A DNA stretch of 64,000 bases from the NCBI RefSeq assembly GCF_009857135.1, contig NZ_CP047318.1, positions 7,502,001 through 7,566,000 of the forward strand, written 5' to 3'. Under the pieces are notes generated by a model. The model had not been told where the DNA came from and ran no database searches. It saw only the letters and a program-made list of their open reading frames with translations. The DNA comes from Streptomyces sp. HM190. Lineage in GTDB: Bacteria; Actinomycetota; Actinomycetes; Streptomycetales; Streptomycetaceae. Below are positions 24,540 through 32,657 of the stretch, piece by piece. The position numbers and the translations under genes were made by a program. How positions within the stretch are numbered: the stretch's first letter is position 1; each line of letters begins with the position of its first letter.

Positions 24540-26741
24540 TTACAGCTCCTTGATCCGGATGTCCCGGTAGGAGACCACGTCCGTCGTGCCGTGCACCTGG
24601 AGTCCGACATAGCCGGAGGCGAACCGCCGCCCGTCCGTGCCCGGGTCGTCCGCGCGGGGCGGGGCGAACTCCTGACCGCCGGTGTTGTCGAACTCGTTGA
24701 TCAGCACCCCGTTGCGGAACACGGAGTAGTGCTGGTCGACCACACGGATCTCGTAGTCGTTCCACGTGCCCTTCTGGGTGACGCGCGCACCGGCGAGCCC
24801 CACCCGGTCGAAGCCGTAGACCGATCCGGTCTTGTACATGTCGCCGTCGGGCCGGTCCAGGACCTGCACTTCATGGCCGTACTTGATGGCGACCCACTCC
24901 GGACGGGACTCCTCCGGGTGCTCGTGGACCCACGGGAACCGCACGAGGACCCCGGAGTTGGCGTTCGACGTGCCGGGGGCGTCGTCACGCCACTGCAGGC
25001 GCAGCGAGAAGTCGCCGTACTTCCGCTCCGGGAACCACAGCATGCCCAGCCCGTCCTTCGTCGTCCCGGACGTGATCGAGCCGTCGGCGTTCCGGGCGAA
25101 CGAACCCCCTCCCACCTGCTGCCACGTGGCGAACGACTCGGCCGTGGAGTCGAGGATCGTCCGGTAGCCCTCGGTCTGCCCGGGCCTGCCGATGCCGGAC
25201 TCCGCCGCGGCCTCCTTCACCGCGTCGTACTCGCGCCGGTCGACGACCCGGTCCCTCAGCAGCTTGTCCAGGACGGTGTCGACGTGCTTCAGGAACAGGG
25301 CGTGGGACGTCCACTCCTTCTCGTCCTCGATCAGTTCGTTGATCCGGCACCGGTTGTCGGTCACCCGGTTCGGCACGCCCGAGTCGACCGTGCCGACGAA
25401 CACCGTCAACCGCTCGTCGTACTCGGCGCAGTCGGGCGCCGGGACGCCGCCGCCGGAGACGACCGTGAAGGTCGCCGAGCGCGCCGCGGCGGTGTTGCCG
25501 GCCTTGTCGCTCGCCCGGTACGCCACGGTGTGCGTGCCCGCGCGGTCGACGACCACGGGGGCGGTGTAGGCGAGGTAGGGGCCGCCGTCCAGCGAGTACT
25601 CGATCGCGGCGACACCCGATCCGCCGTGGTCCGTCGCGCTGACGGTGACCTTCGCGGCCCTCAGGTAGGCGCCCGAGGAGTTGCGTTCGCCCTCGACGGT
25701 CACCCCGGTCACCGGCGGTGTCGTGTCGGCGGCGGGCGGGGCCACGACCGTGAACCCGACGTTCTTCTCCGCCGAGACGTTGCCCGCCCTGTCGGTCGCC
25801 CGGTACCGCACGGTGTGCGTGCCGGTCTCGTGGACCATCACCGGCGCCGTGTAGGGCCGCCAGGCGCCCGAGTCGCCGAGCGCGTACTCCACGGTGTTGA
25901 CCCCGGAGCCGGTGTCCGACGCGGACACGGTGACCGTGGCCATGGAGACGTACCGCCCTTGCGCGTCGCGCTCACCGGTCACCGTCGCCGAGGTCTCCGG
26001 CGCGGTGGTGTCGTCCGTGGGCGGGGCGACGACGGTGAACTCCACGCTCTTCTCGGTGGCCGTGTTGCCCGCCTTGTCGACGGCCCGGTAGCGGACCCTG
26101 TGGTCCCCCACCCGGTCGATCACGACGGGGGTGGTGTACGGCACCCAGGTGTCCGCGCCGCCGAGCGCGTACTCGATCCGTTCGACCCCCGAGCCGCCCG
26201 GGTCGGCCGCGGTGACGGTCACGGTCGCCGAACCGACGTACGCACCCTCTGCGTTGCGGGTGCCGCTCACCGTCGCCGAGGTCTCCGGCGCGGTGGTGTC
26301 CCCGCCGGTGCCCTCGGTGACCACCAGGATGCCCTGCATCTGACCGTGGCCCGGGATGGTGCAGGAGAAGCGGTAGCGGCCGGGGGTGAGCGTGACCTCG
26401 GTGGTGTGCCGGCCGCCCCGGTCGTCGTTCGGGTTGGCCAGGATGTTCAGCGGGACGTCGTTGTTGTACTCGGGGTCGGAGACGTCGAACGTCAGCGTGT
26501 GCGGCATCCCCGTCGTGTTGCCGGTGGCCGCGCTGTTCTCGAACACGATGGTCGTCACGCCCGCCACCGCCGTCTCCGGGGCGGTCGCGTACCTGGTGAT
26601 GTCGTCACCGGCGGTCCAGGTGAGGACCTGGGTCGCGGCCTCTGCGGCCGGTTCCGCCCGCCCGGCGGCGGGGGTCGCGGTGAGGCCGAGCACCATCAGC
26701 AGGGCCGCCACCAGCGCCGCCCGCACACGTCTCGTCCGCAT
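24540..26741 (-). CDS. Secreted cupredoxin - OmpL47 x3 - DUF1080 protein
   Basis: A 733-residue exported multidomain protein. Residues 1-33 are a signal peptide. About 38-143 is a plastocyanin/azurin-like cupredoxin with a full type-1 copper set: His81 (MPHTLTF), Cys127, His132 and Met135 (SCTIPGHGQM). Three OmpL47-type Ig-like repeats follow (about 148-241, 242-334, 335-428), each ending in RYRAxDKAGN-like text. A helical linker (INELIEDEKEWTSHALFLKHVDTVLDKLL) leads to a C-terminal DUF1080 / 3-keto-disaccharide-hydrolase-type lectin fold (WFPERKYGDFSLRLQWRDD, GYVGLQVHG). The ATG at 26741 shares its A with the stop of the upstream gene (TGATG), so the two are co-translated. Copper binding and carbohydrate binding are inferred from residues. 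Confidence 0.88.
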   Translation of the reverse strand: MRTRRVRAALVAALLMVLGLTATPAAGRAEPAAEAATQVLTWTAGDDITRYATAPETAVAGVTTIVFENSAATGNTTGMPHTLTFDVSDPEYNNDVPLNILANPNDDRGGRHTTEVTLTPGRYRFSCTIPGHGQMQGILVVTEGTGGDTTAPETSATVSGTRNAEGAYVGSATVTVTAADPGGSGVERIEYALGGADTWVPYTTPVVIDRVGDHRVRYRAVDKAGNTATEKSVEFTVVAPPTDDTTAPETSATVTGERDAQGRYVSMATVTVSASDTGSGVNTVEYALGDSGAWRPYTAPVMVHETGTHTVRYRATDRAGNVSAEKNVGFTVVAPPAADTTPPVTGVTVEGERNSSGAYLRAAKVTVSATDHGGSGVAAIEYSLDGGPYLAYTAPVVVDRAGTHTVAYRASDKAGNTAAARSATFTVVSGGGVPAPDCAEYDERLTVFVGTVDSGVPNRVTDNRCRINELIEDEKEWTSHALFLKHVDTVLDKLLRDRVVDRREYDAVKEAAAESGIGRPGQTEGYRTILDSTAESFATWQQVGGGSFARNADGSITSGTTKDGLGMLWFPERKYGDFSLRLQWRDDAPGTSNANSGVLVRFPWVHEHPEESRPEWVAIKYGHEVQVLDRPDGDMYKTGSVYGFDRVGLAGARVTQKGTWNDYEIRVVDQHYSVFRNGVLINEFDNTGGQEFAPPRADDPGTDGRRFASGYVGLQVHGTTDVVSYRDIRIKEL

Positions 26742-29230
26742 CACCGCGCACCCCCCGCGAGCTGGTCGGCGGCCGGCGTGGGACCGCCGCCCGTGTAGGT
26801 GACCCGCCACAGGGCGGACCTGGCGTCGGAGGTGAAGAACCCGCGCCCGTAGTCGAGGAGGTACAGGGCCCCGTCCGGCCCGAACTTCCAGTCCATGAGG
26901 TTCTTGATGCCGTCGTTGCCGACCGGGATGATCCGCTTCAGTGTCTCGGCGTGGATCGGGAGTCCGCCGTTGCCGTGGTTCTTCGGGTCGGTGAGCACGG
27001 CGTGCCGCGGCTGGTCGGCGTCGTAGAAGTCGCCGACGAACCACTTGCCGTCCCAGTAGGCGGGCCACTGGCCGGAGCCGGTCGCGGCGGGGTCGTAGCG
27101 GTAGACCGGCCCGTTCATCGCGGCCTGTCCGCCGCCCTTCAGCCACGGCAGCAGATACCTGGCGTCCTCGTTCCTGTAGGAGGGGACGCCGTCGGCGTCC
27201 CGCGGGAAGTCGGGGGCGCCGCCCTGCGGCGAGTACCAGATGTTGTTGCCCGTCACGGGGGGCAGGTTGACGAGCCCGTCGTTGTGGGGGGACTCGTTCT
27301 TCGGGTGGTCGCAGTCGTACCAGCCCAGCGGCTTCGACGGGTCCGGCAGATTGCGGTCCCGGTACGGCTGCCCGTTGCCCATGCAGTACGGCCAGCCCCG
27401 GTTGCCCGCCTCGGTGATGACGGCGAACGTGTCGTACTTCGCCGGGCCCCAGGTCGTCGACGGTGCCGAGGCGTCCGGGCCGACCCAGCCGGCGTAGAGC
27501 ACGTCCGTCTTCCTGTCCACGAAGATCCGCGCGGGGTTCCGGACGCCCATCACATAGATCTCGCCGCGGGTCTTCCCGCCGCCCTCGTCGGTCTCCTTCC
27601 CGGTGAAGAGGTTGCCGGCGGGCAGGGTGTACGTGCCGTCCGGCTCCGGGTGGATGCGCAGGATCTTGCCGTTGAGGTTGTTGGTGTTCCCGGCGGTGCG
27701 GCGCGCGTCGGCGAACGACACGCCCTTGTAGGTGGGCTGGGGGTTGTTGCCCGAGTAACCGGCGCTGAAGCCGCTGGAGTTGTTGTCGCCGGTCGCGATG
27801 TACAGGTTGCCCTTCGAGTCCCAGGCCATTCCGCCGCCCGCATGGCAGCAGCTGTGGATCTGCACGGGCCACGCGAGCAGCACCTTCTCGCTGCCCGGGT
27901 CCAGCTTGTTGGTGGCGAGGTCCAGGGTGAAGCGGGAGACGCGGCGCTCCGCCGTCCGGGTGTCGCGGTTGATCCGTTCGTGCGGGGTGTAGTGCAGATA
28001 CACCCAGCCGTTCCGCTGGAAGGCGGGGTCCAGCTCGATGCCCAGCAGCCCCTCCTCCACCTTGGTCAGCTCGTCGCCGCCGCCCTTGTTGCCGAAGACG
28101 GTCAGGGCGCCGGCCAGGGTGACCTCCTTGGTCCGCGGGTCGTAGACGTGGATCTCGCCCTTGCCCTTGCCGACGTCCGGGTCGTTCCAGTCGGTGACCA
28201 CCGGCTGGGAGGAGTCGGCGCCGCCGCGGCCGATGTAGAGGACACGTCCGTCGGGGGCGGTGACCAGGCCGTGCGGTTCGCCGATCTGGTCGTTCCGGCC
28301 GGGCTGGTTGGGGCGGGTCAGCCGCTCCGCCGTGTAGTTCGCGTCGATCGTCGCCGTGCAGTCGGCCCGGGTCAGCCGGGACGTCCACAGCAGGGCGCCC
28401 CGCAGATGCGTGCGGAAGTCGGTCTCGTCGTACGCCGACACCGTCCCGCCCATGCCGGTGTAGAAGGAACGGCCGCCGTCGTAGTCACGGCACCAGCTCA
28501 CCGGATGGTCCCAGCCGTTGGCGCTCGCGCCCGGCTGGTACGTCGACTCCCGCACCCGCGCCACGGTGTGCACGGCACCGGAGGGGTTCTTCACCCAGTT
28601 GAACCACTTGTCGGGCCGCTTCCACCGCACCGGCAGGTCCTTGGTGGCCGGGTGCCGCCGGTCCCCGACCTCGACCGTCGCCCGCTGCACGGACGCCGGG
28701 CTCGACGCGGCAGGGCGGGCGCCGATCAGTCCCGTGAACCAGTCGGAGTACGGTTCGGCGCGCGCCGCGTCATGGATGCCGACGAAACCGCCGCCCGCCT
28801 CCATGTACGCCTCCAGGCCCGCCTCCTGCTCCGGGTCGAGCACGTCACCGCCTCCGGTGAGGAAGACCACCGCGTTGAACCCGCTCAGGCGGGCCCCGTC
28901 GGTGAAGACGGCGGCGTCGTCGGTGGCGACGACCTCGAACCGTTCGGCAGCGGGCCCGGAGAGCCCGATCCGCTCGATCGCCTCGATCCCGGCGTCGACG
29001 AGCGGTGACTCCTCACCGGCCGCCGCCGAACCGTGGAAGACCAGCACCCGCGGGCCCGAGCCGCCCGGGGGCGAGGTGATCGACATCGTTGTCAGCCCGG
29101 GTTCCGGGGCGGGACGGGCGTGCGCCACGGGGCCCGACAGCAGCCCCGCGGCCAGGGCCGAGGCGGTCACGGCGGCCGCCCACGGCCGTCTTCCCCGCGT
29201 TCTCGTGTCGCTCAACCCTCGTAAGTACAT
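26741..29230 (-). CDS. Secreted ThuA - sorbosone-dehydrogenase-like fusion
   Basis: An 829-residue exported protein. After a signal peptide (to about residue 40) comes a ThuA-like domain (RVLVFHGSAAAGEESPLVDAGIEAIERIG, then GGGFVGIHDAA and WNDPDV-type tail; roughly 60-280), related to glutamine-amidotransferase folds. Residues about 320-810 are a six-bladed propeller of the GSDH/sorbosone dehydrogenase type (GEPHGLVTAPDGRVLYIGRGG, LLGIELDPAFQRNGWVYLHYT, HAGGGMAWDSKGNLYIATGDN, GVRNPARI, WKFGPDGALYLLDYG), whose members use PQQ and calcium to oxidise sugars. The start at 29230 has GGAGGTG before it, and a good -35/-10 pair lies 35-63 bases upstream. It heads a two-gene operon with the cupredoxin protein, a plausible electron acceptor. 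Confidence 0.9.
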   Translation of the reverse strand: MYLRGLSDTRTRGRRPWAAAVTASALAAGLLSGPVAHARPAPEPGLTTMSITSPPGGSGPRVLVFHGSAAAGEESPLVDAGIEAIERIGLSGPAAERFEVVATDDAAVFTDGARLSGFNAVVFLTGGGDVLDPEQEAGLEAYMEAGGGFVGIHDAARAEPYSDWFTGLIGARPAASSPASVQRATVEVGDRRHPATKDLPVRWKRPDKWFNWVKNPSGAVHTVARVRESTYQPGASANGWDHPVSWCRDYDGGRSFYTGMGGTVSAYDETDFRTHLRGALLWTSRLTRADCTATIDANYTAERLTRPNQPGRNDQIGEPHGLVTAPDGRVLYIGRGGADSSQPVVTDWNDPDVGKGKGEIHVYDPRTKEVTLAGALTVFGNKGGGDELTKVEEGLLGIELDPAFQRNGWVYLHYTPHERINRDTRTAERRVSRFTLDLATNKLDPGSEKVLLAWPVQIHSCCHAGGGMAWDSKGNLYIATGDNNSSGFSAGYSGNNPQPTYKGVSFADARRTAGNTNNLNGKILRIHPEPDGTYTLPAGNLFTGKETDEGGGKTRGEIYVMGVRNPARIFVDRKTDVLYAGWVGPDASAPSTTWGPAKYDTFAVITEAGNRGWPYCMGNGQPYRDRNLPDPSKPLGWYDCDHPKNESPHNDGLVNLPPVTGNNIWYSPQGGAPDFPRDADGVPSYRNEDARYLLPWLKGGGQAAMNGPVYRYDPAATGSGQWPAYWDGKWFVGDFYDADQPRHAVLTDPKNHGNGGLPIHAETLKRIIPVGNDGIKNLMDWKFGPDGALYLLDYGRGFFTSDARSALWRVTYTGGGPTPAADQLAGGAR

Positions 29231-29264
29231 GGGCACCTCCTCGGTCACAGCCACAGCGCCAAGG

Positions 29265-29293
29265 AAATTAGACCCCTTTGCGCGGCCCGCCAA
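29265..29293 (-). promoter_or_regulatory. Promoter of the ThuA/cupredoxin operon
   Basis: On the minus strand TTGGCG (29288-29293) and TAATTT (29265-29270) stand 17 bases apart, giving a leader of about 28 bases before the ATG at 29230. Confidence 0.6.
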
Positions 29294-29326
29294 TACCTAT
29301 GACCGGAACGCCACGAACTTTGTCCT

Positions 29327-29344
29327 GGGTGTGGATAAACACCC
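29327..29344. promoter_or_regulatory. Inverted repeat upstream of the laccase gene
   Basis: GGGTGT and ACACCC (29327-29332 and 29339-29344) are separated by GGATAA, forming an 18-base palindrome 83 bases before the laccase start. It is a candidate operator; no regulator is known. Confidence 0.45.
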
Positions 29345-29426
29345 GCCGTGCCGCTACCGTCTCACAGGTTCGCCACAGACTCAGGCGCGTCTTTCGTAAG
29401 AGCCGTACTCGCATGGGGAGTTCCGG

Positions 29427-30461
29427 ATGGACGGACTGGACAGACGAGGCTTCAACCGACGGCTGCTGCTCGGTGGCGCGGCCGCCGCGACATCGTTGTC
29501 CGTGGCTGTCGACGCCGTCGGCGCCCCCGTGGCCGAAAGCGCCGACACGACGGCGCGGACCGCCCCCGCCGGCGGCGAGGTCCGGCACATCAAGCTCTAC
29601 GCCGAGAAACTGACGGACGGTCGGATGGGCTACGGCCTGGAGAAGGGCAGGGCGACCGTTCCCGGCCCGCTGATCGAGCTGAACGAGGGCGACACCCTGC
29701 ACATCGAGTTCGAGAACACCATGGACGTACGGGCGAGCCTGCACGTCCACGGCCTGGACTACGAGATCTCCAGCGACGGCACCAGCCTCAACAGGAGCGA
29801 CGTCGAGCCCGGCGGCACCCGCACCTACACCTGGCGGACGCACGCACCCGGCCGCCGCAAGGACGGCACCTGGCGGGCCGGCAGCGCGGGGTACTGGCAC
29901 TACCACGACCACGTCGTCGGCACGGAGCACGGCACGCTCGGCATCCGCAAGGGCCTCTACGGCGCCGTCGTCGTCCGCCGCGAGGGCGACGTCCTGCCGG
30001 ACAAGACCGTCACCGTCGTCTTCAACGACCTGCTCATCAACAACAAGCCGGCTCACACCGGGCCGAACTTCGACGCGACGGTGGGCGACCGCGTGGAGTT
30101 CGTCGTCATCACCCACGGGGAGTACTACCACACCTTCCACCTGCACGGACATCGCTGGGCCGACAACCGCACGGGCCAGCTGACCGGCCCCGACGACCCC
30201 AGCCAGGTCATCGACAACAAGATCTGCGGGCCCGCCGACTCCTTCGGCTTCCAGGTCGTCGCCGGCGAGGGCGTCGGCGCCGGGGCGTGGATGTACCACT
30301 GCCACGTCCAGAGCCACTCCGACATGGGCATGGTCGGCCTGTTCCTGGTCCGCAAGCCGGACGGCACGATCCCGGGGTACGAACCGCACGAGCACCGGCA
30401 AGAGCCCGAGCAGCAGAGATCCGGGCAGGAGAAGGAAGGCGGGCACGAGCACACGCACTGA
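29427..30461 (+). CDS. Two-domain small laccase
   Basis: A 344-residue Tat-exported multicopper oxidase of the SLAC group (S. coelicolor homologue about the same size), which works as a trimer and oxidises phenols with reduction of O2 to water. The Tat signal is RRGFNRRLLLGGAAA. All copper ligands are visible: His106/His108, His158/His160, His238/His240 and His291/His293 for the trinuclear site, and His235, Cys292, His297 and Met302 for the type-1 copper (HTFHLHGH and HCHVQSHSDMGM). The Glu/Gln/His-rich C-terminal tail ends in HEHTH and may bind copper. GGGGAG precedes the ATG. It is divergent from the ThuA/cupredoxin operon, and a hairpin terminator follows. Confidence 0.95.
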   Translation: MDGLDRRGFNRRLLLGGAAAATSLSVAVDAVGAPVAESADTTARTAPAGGEVRHIKLYAEKLTDGRMGYGLEKGRATVPGPLIELNEGDTLHIEFENTMDVRASLHVHGLDYEISSDGTSLNRSDVEPGGTRTYTWRTHAPGRRKDGTWRAGSAGYWHYHDHVVGTEHGTLGIRKGLYGAVVVRREGDVLPDKTVTVVFNDLLINNKPAHTGPNFDATVGDRVEFVVITHGEYYHTFHLHGHRWADNRTGQLTGPDDPSQVIDNKICGPADSFGFQVVAGEGVGAGAWMYHCHVQSHSDMGMVGLFLVRKPDGTIPGYEPHEHRQEPEQQRSGQEKEGGHEHTH

Positions 30462-30465
30462 GCCC

Positions 30466-30496
30466 GGTCCGCGCGTCGGGCGCGACCGCGCGGACC
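30466..30496. terminator. Bidirectional hairpin terminator
   Basis: A perfect 10-bp stem, GGTCCGCGCG at 30466-30475 with CGCGCGGACC at 30487-30496, between the convergent laccase and beta-propeller genes. Confidence 0.7.
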
Positions 30497-30518
30497 GCGC
30501 CCACCCGTGCGTCCCGCC

Positions 30519-31385
30519 TCAGCTCCCGCCGATGTCCAGCACGCCCCACTCGGTGCCCGACCGCTCCCGGACGTAGAGGCGGGGCCCGCGCGAGACGACA
30601 TGGCGCCGGCGCTCCAGCGGGGTGCCGTCCGCGTGTGCCAGCCGGGTGGTGGTCAGGACGTCGACCGTGCTCCCGCCCAGTGCGGCGAGGACCAGGCGGT
30701 CGTGGTCCCGACCGTACCCGCCGAGGAACGCGACCCGTTCCCCGTCCACGGCCACGCCCGACGCGCCCCTGACCGTCGTCGTCCGCAGCAGCGGCGGTCG
30801 GCCGTCCCGCACCTCCACCAGGGGGAAGGACGTGTACGGACACACCCAGGCCGCGCGACGGTCCACGTTCAGCGCGTAGCAGTCGGCGATCCCGTCACCG
30901 CCGGGCGGCGGAACGTACTCCCACAGTCCCTCGCCCGTGGCGCTCCAGCGGCGCGCGCCGGCCGCGCTGAGAGGGTCGCCGAACACGCCCTCGTCGAAGT
31001 AGCCGATCCACAGGTCGCCGGACTCGTCGGTCAGCAGGTGCTCGATGGCGTCGCCGACGCGGAACGTCCAGGAGGGGCGTCCCAGCGCGTCGAAGACCTG
31101 GACCTGTTCGTCACCCGTCCCGCTGCGCGCGTCGGCGACCACGAAGCCGCCGTCCGGGAGCGCGTCGACCCTGGGGTGCCGGGCCGACACCGGGCCGAGC
31201 ACGGTCGTGTTCGGGGTGCCGTCGCCGACGGTGACGACCACCGCGTCGTACGGTCCCGGGGTGTCCGCGGGCGTGCGGAGCAGCCAGTGGGCGCGGCCGG
31301 AGGCGTCGACCGTGCTGTGGAGAAGACGCAGGTCGTGGTACGCGCGCGGCAGGCGGGCGTACGGGACGAGGCGGTCAGGCGTCAT
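30519..31385 (-). CDS. Beta-propeller-like hypothetical protein
   Basis: A 288-residue protein with no signal peptide or membrane helix. Its text repeats strand-turn patterns of propeller blades (VDALPDGGFVVADAR, QVFDALGRPSWTFRVGDAIEHLLTDESGDLWIGYFDEG, VAVDGERVAFLGGYGRDHDRLVLAAL), and homologues are widespread in Streptomyces as uncharacterised proteins. I cannot assign a function. It is divergent from the LacI gene by about 150 bases and convergent with laccase. The ATG at 31385 is the only good start. Confidence 0.82.
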   Translation of the reverse strand: MTPDRLVPYARLPRAYHDLRLLHSTVDASGRAHWLLRTPADTPGPYDAVVVTVGDGTPNTTVLGPVSARHPRVDALPDGGFVVADARSGTGDEQVQVFDALGRPSWTFRVGDAIEHLLTDESGDLWIGYFDEGVFGDPLSAAGARRWSATGEGLWEYVPPPGGDGIADCYALNVDRRAAWVCPYTSFPLVEVRDGRPPLLRTTTVRGASGVAVDGERVAFLGGYGRDHDRLVLAALGGSTVDVLTTTRLAHADGTPLERRRHVVSRGPRLYVRERSGTEWGVLDIGGS

Positions 31386-31472
31386 GGGCCCTTGTCGTGG
31401 TCATACGGTGATCCTCGCGGCCGCACCGGCCCCGGCGCCAGCGAATTCCGGTGGACACCCCCACCCGGTCCG

Positions 31473-31508
31473 GGAGCGCTCTCAGGGCGGCCGGGCCGGG
31501 GCTATCCT
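31473..31508 (+). promoter_or_regulatory. LacI-type operator over the lacI-family gene promoter
   Basis: The palindromic core GAGCGCTC (31474-31481) inside GGGAGCGCTCTCA is followed by a -10-like TATCCT (31503-31508); a -35 at the normal distance would be at 31480-31485, so the operator covers it. The same core occurs before the GH64 gene. Autoregulation by the LacI protein is inferred. Confidence 0.7.
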
Positions 31509-31538
31509 GATCCGCAACCGCTCATGAGGAGTCCCGAA

Positions 31539-32609
31539 GTGACCGAGGCAGTGTCGCGTCCCACGTTGGAGGCCGTGGCCGCGCGCGCCGGGGTGTCACG
31601 GGCCACCGTGTCCCGTGTCGTCAACGGGGGCGACGGCGTCCGCGAACCGCTGGTGGAGCGGGTGCGCAGGGCGGTCGAGGAACTCGGCTACGTCCCCAAC
31701 CAGGCCGCGCGCAGCCTGGTCACCCGGCGCCACGACGCGGTGGCCGTCGTCATCGCCGAACCGGAGACCAGGGTCTTCGCGGACCCCTTCTTCGCCCTCC
31801 AGCTGCGCGGGATCAGCAAGGAACTGACGGCCCACGACTCCCAGCTCGTCCTGCTGCTCACCGAGGGGCCCGAGGACCACGCGCGGGTCGGCCGGTATCT
31901 CGCGGGCGGGCACGTCGACGGGGCGCTCGTCTTCTCCCTGCACCTCGACGACCCGCTGCCGGGGCTGATCCGGGGCGCCGGCGTGCCGACCGTGTTCGGC
32001 GGGCGGCCCGGCTGGGGCGACGGCCCGCGCGGCGACGGTCCCACCGTCTACGTCGACTGCGACAACCGGGGCGGGGCGCGGGACGCCGTACGGCATCTCG
32101 TCGCGCTCGGCCGTACCCGGGTCGCCCACATCACCGGCCCCCTCGACCAGACCTCCGCCGTGGACCGCCTCGACGGCTTCCGCGACGTCATGGTCGACGC
32201 CGACCCCCGCCTGATCGTGGAGGGCGACTTCACCCCCGCCGGCGGCGAGCGCGCGATGCGCGTGCTCCTCGACCGCTGCCCCGAGGTGGACGCGGTGTTC
32301 GCCGCGAACGACCTCTCGGCCTGCGGTGCCCTGCGGGTCCTGCGTGAGCGGGGGCGGCGGGTGCCGGAGGACGTGGCCGTGATCGGCTTCGACGACATGC
32401 TGCCGGTGGCGGAGGGTGCCGATCCGCCGCTGACGACGGTCCGTCAGGACATAGAGGAGATGGGCCGCTTGATGGCCCGACTCCTCCTGCGCGGCCTCGA
32501 CCGACGCGGCCGGGACGAGGCCGGGAGCACCGCCCCGGGCAAGGCCCTGGGCGGCGCCCCGTCCAGTCTCGTCCTGCCGACGACACTGGTCCGCCGCGCC
32601 TCGGCGTGA
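31539..32609 (+). CDS. LacI-family regulator
   Basis: A 356-residue repressor. The N-terminal helix-turn-helix is TLEAVAARAGVSRATVSRVVNG, followed by the hinge helix (YVPNQAARSLVTRR) and a periplasmic-binding-protein-like core (AVVIAEPETRVFADPFF, AVFAANDLSACGALRVLRERGRRVPEDVAVIGFDD). The effector should be a sugar or oligosaccharide. A GTG at 31539 is chosen because GAGGAG stands seven bases ahead; an ATG at 31524 in frame has no ribosome site. Operators with the GAGCGCTC core occur in its own promoter and upstream of the convergent GH64 beta-1,3-glucanase gene, which suggests a local glucan-utilisation switch. Confidence 0.92.
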   Translation: MTEAVSRPTLEAVAARAGVSRATVSRVVNGGDGVREPLVERVRRAVEELGYVPNQAARSLVTRRHDAVAVVIAEPETRVFADPFFALQLRGISKELTAHDSQLVLLLTEGPEDHARVGRYLAGGHVDGALVFSLHLDDPLPGLIRGAGVPTVFGGRPGWGDGPRGDGPTVYVDCDNRGGARDAVRHLVALGRTRVAHITGPLDQTSAVDRLDGFRDVMVDADPRLIVEGDFTPAGGERAMRVLLDRCPEVDAVFAANDLSACGALRVLRERGRRVPEDVAVIGFDDMLPVAEGADPPLTTVRQDIEEMGRLMARLLLRGLDRRGRDEAGSTAPGKALGGAPSSLVLPTTLVRRASA

Positions 32610-32657
32610 GCCCACCGGCTCCGGCACCCTTCCGCCGGGCCGCGGTTCGCGTGGGGT

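Noticed and set aside
25440..26300. Three repeated DNA segments within the cupredoxin-DUF1080 gene as an independent repeat element
   Set aside because: They encode the three OmpL47 Ig-like domains of one protein and need no other explanation.
26742..28388. Upstream extension of the cupredoxin-DUF1080 frame to 1282 codons
   Set aside because: The extension is out of frame with, and opposite in character to, the ThuA/sorbosone-dehydrogenase gene that covers the same DNA; the signal peptide at 26741 marks the true start.
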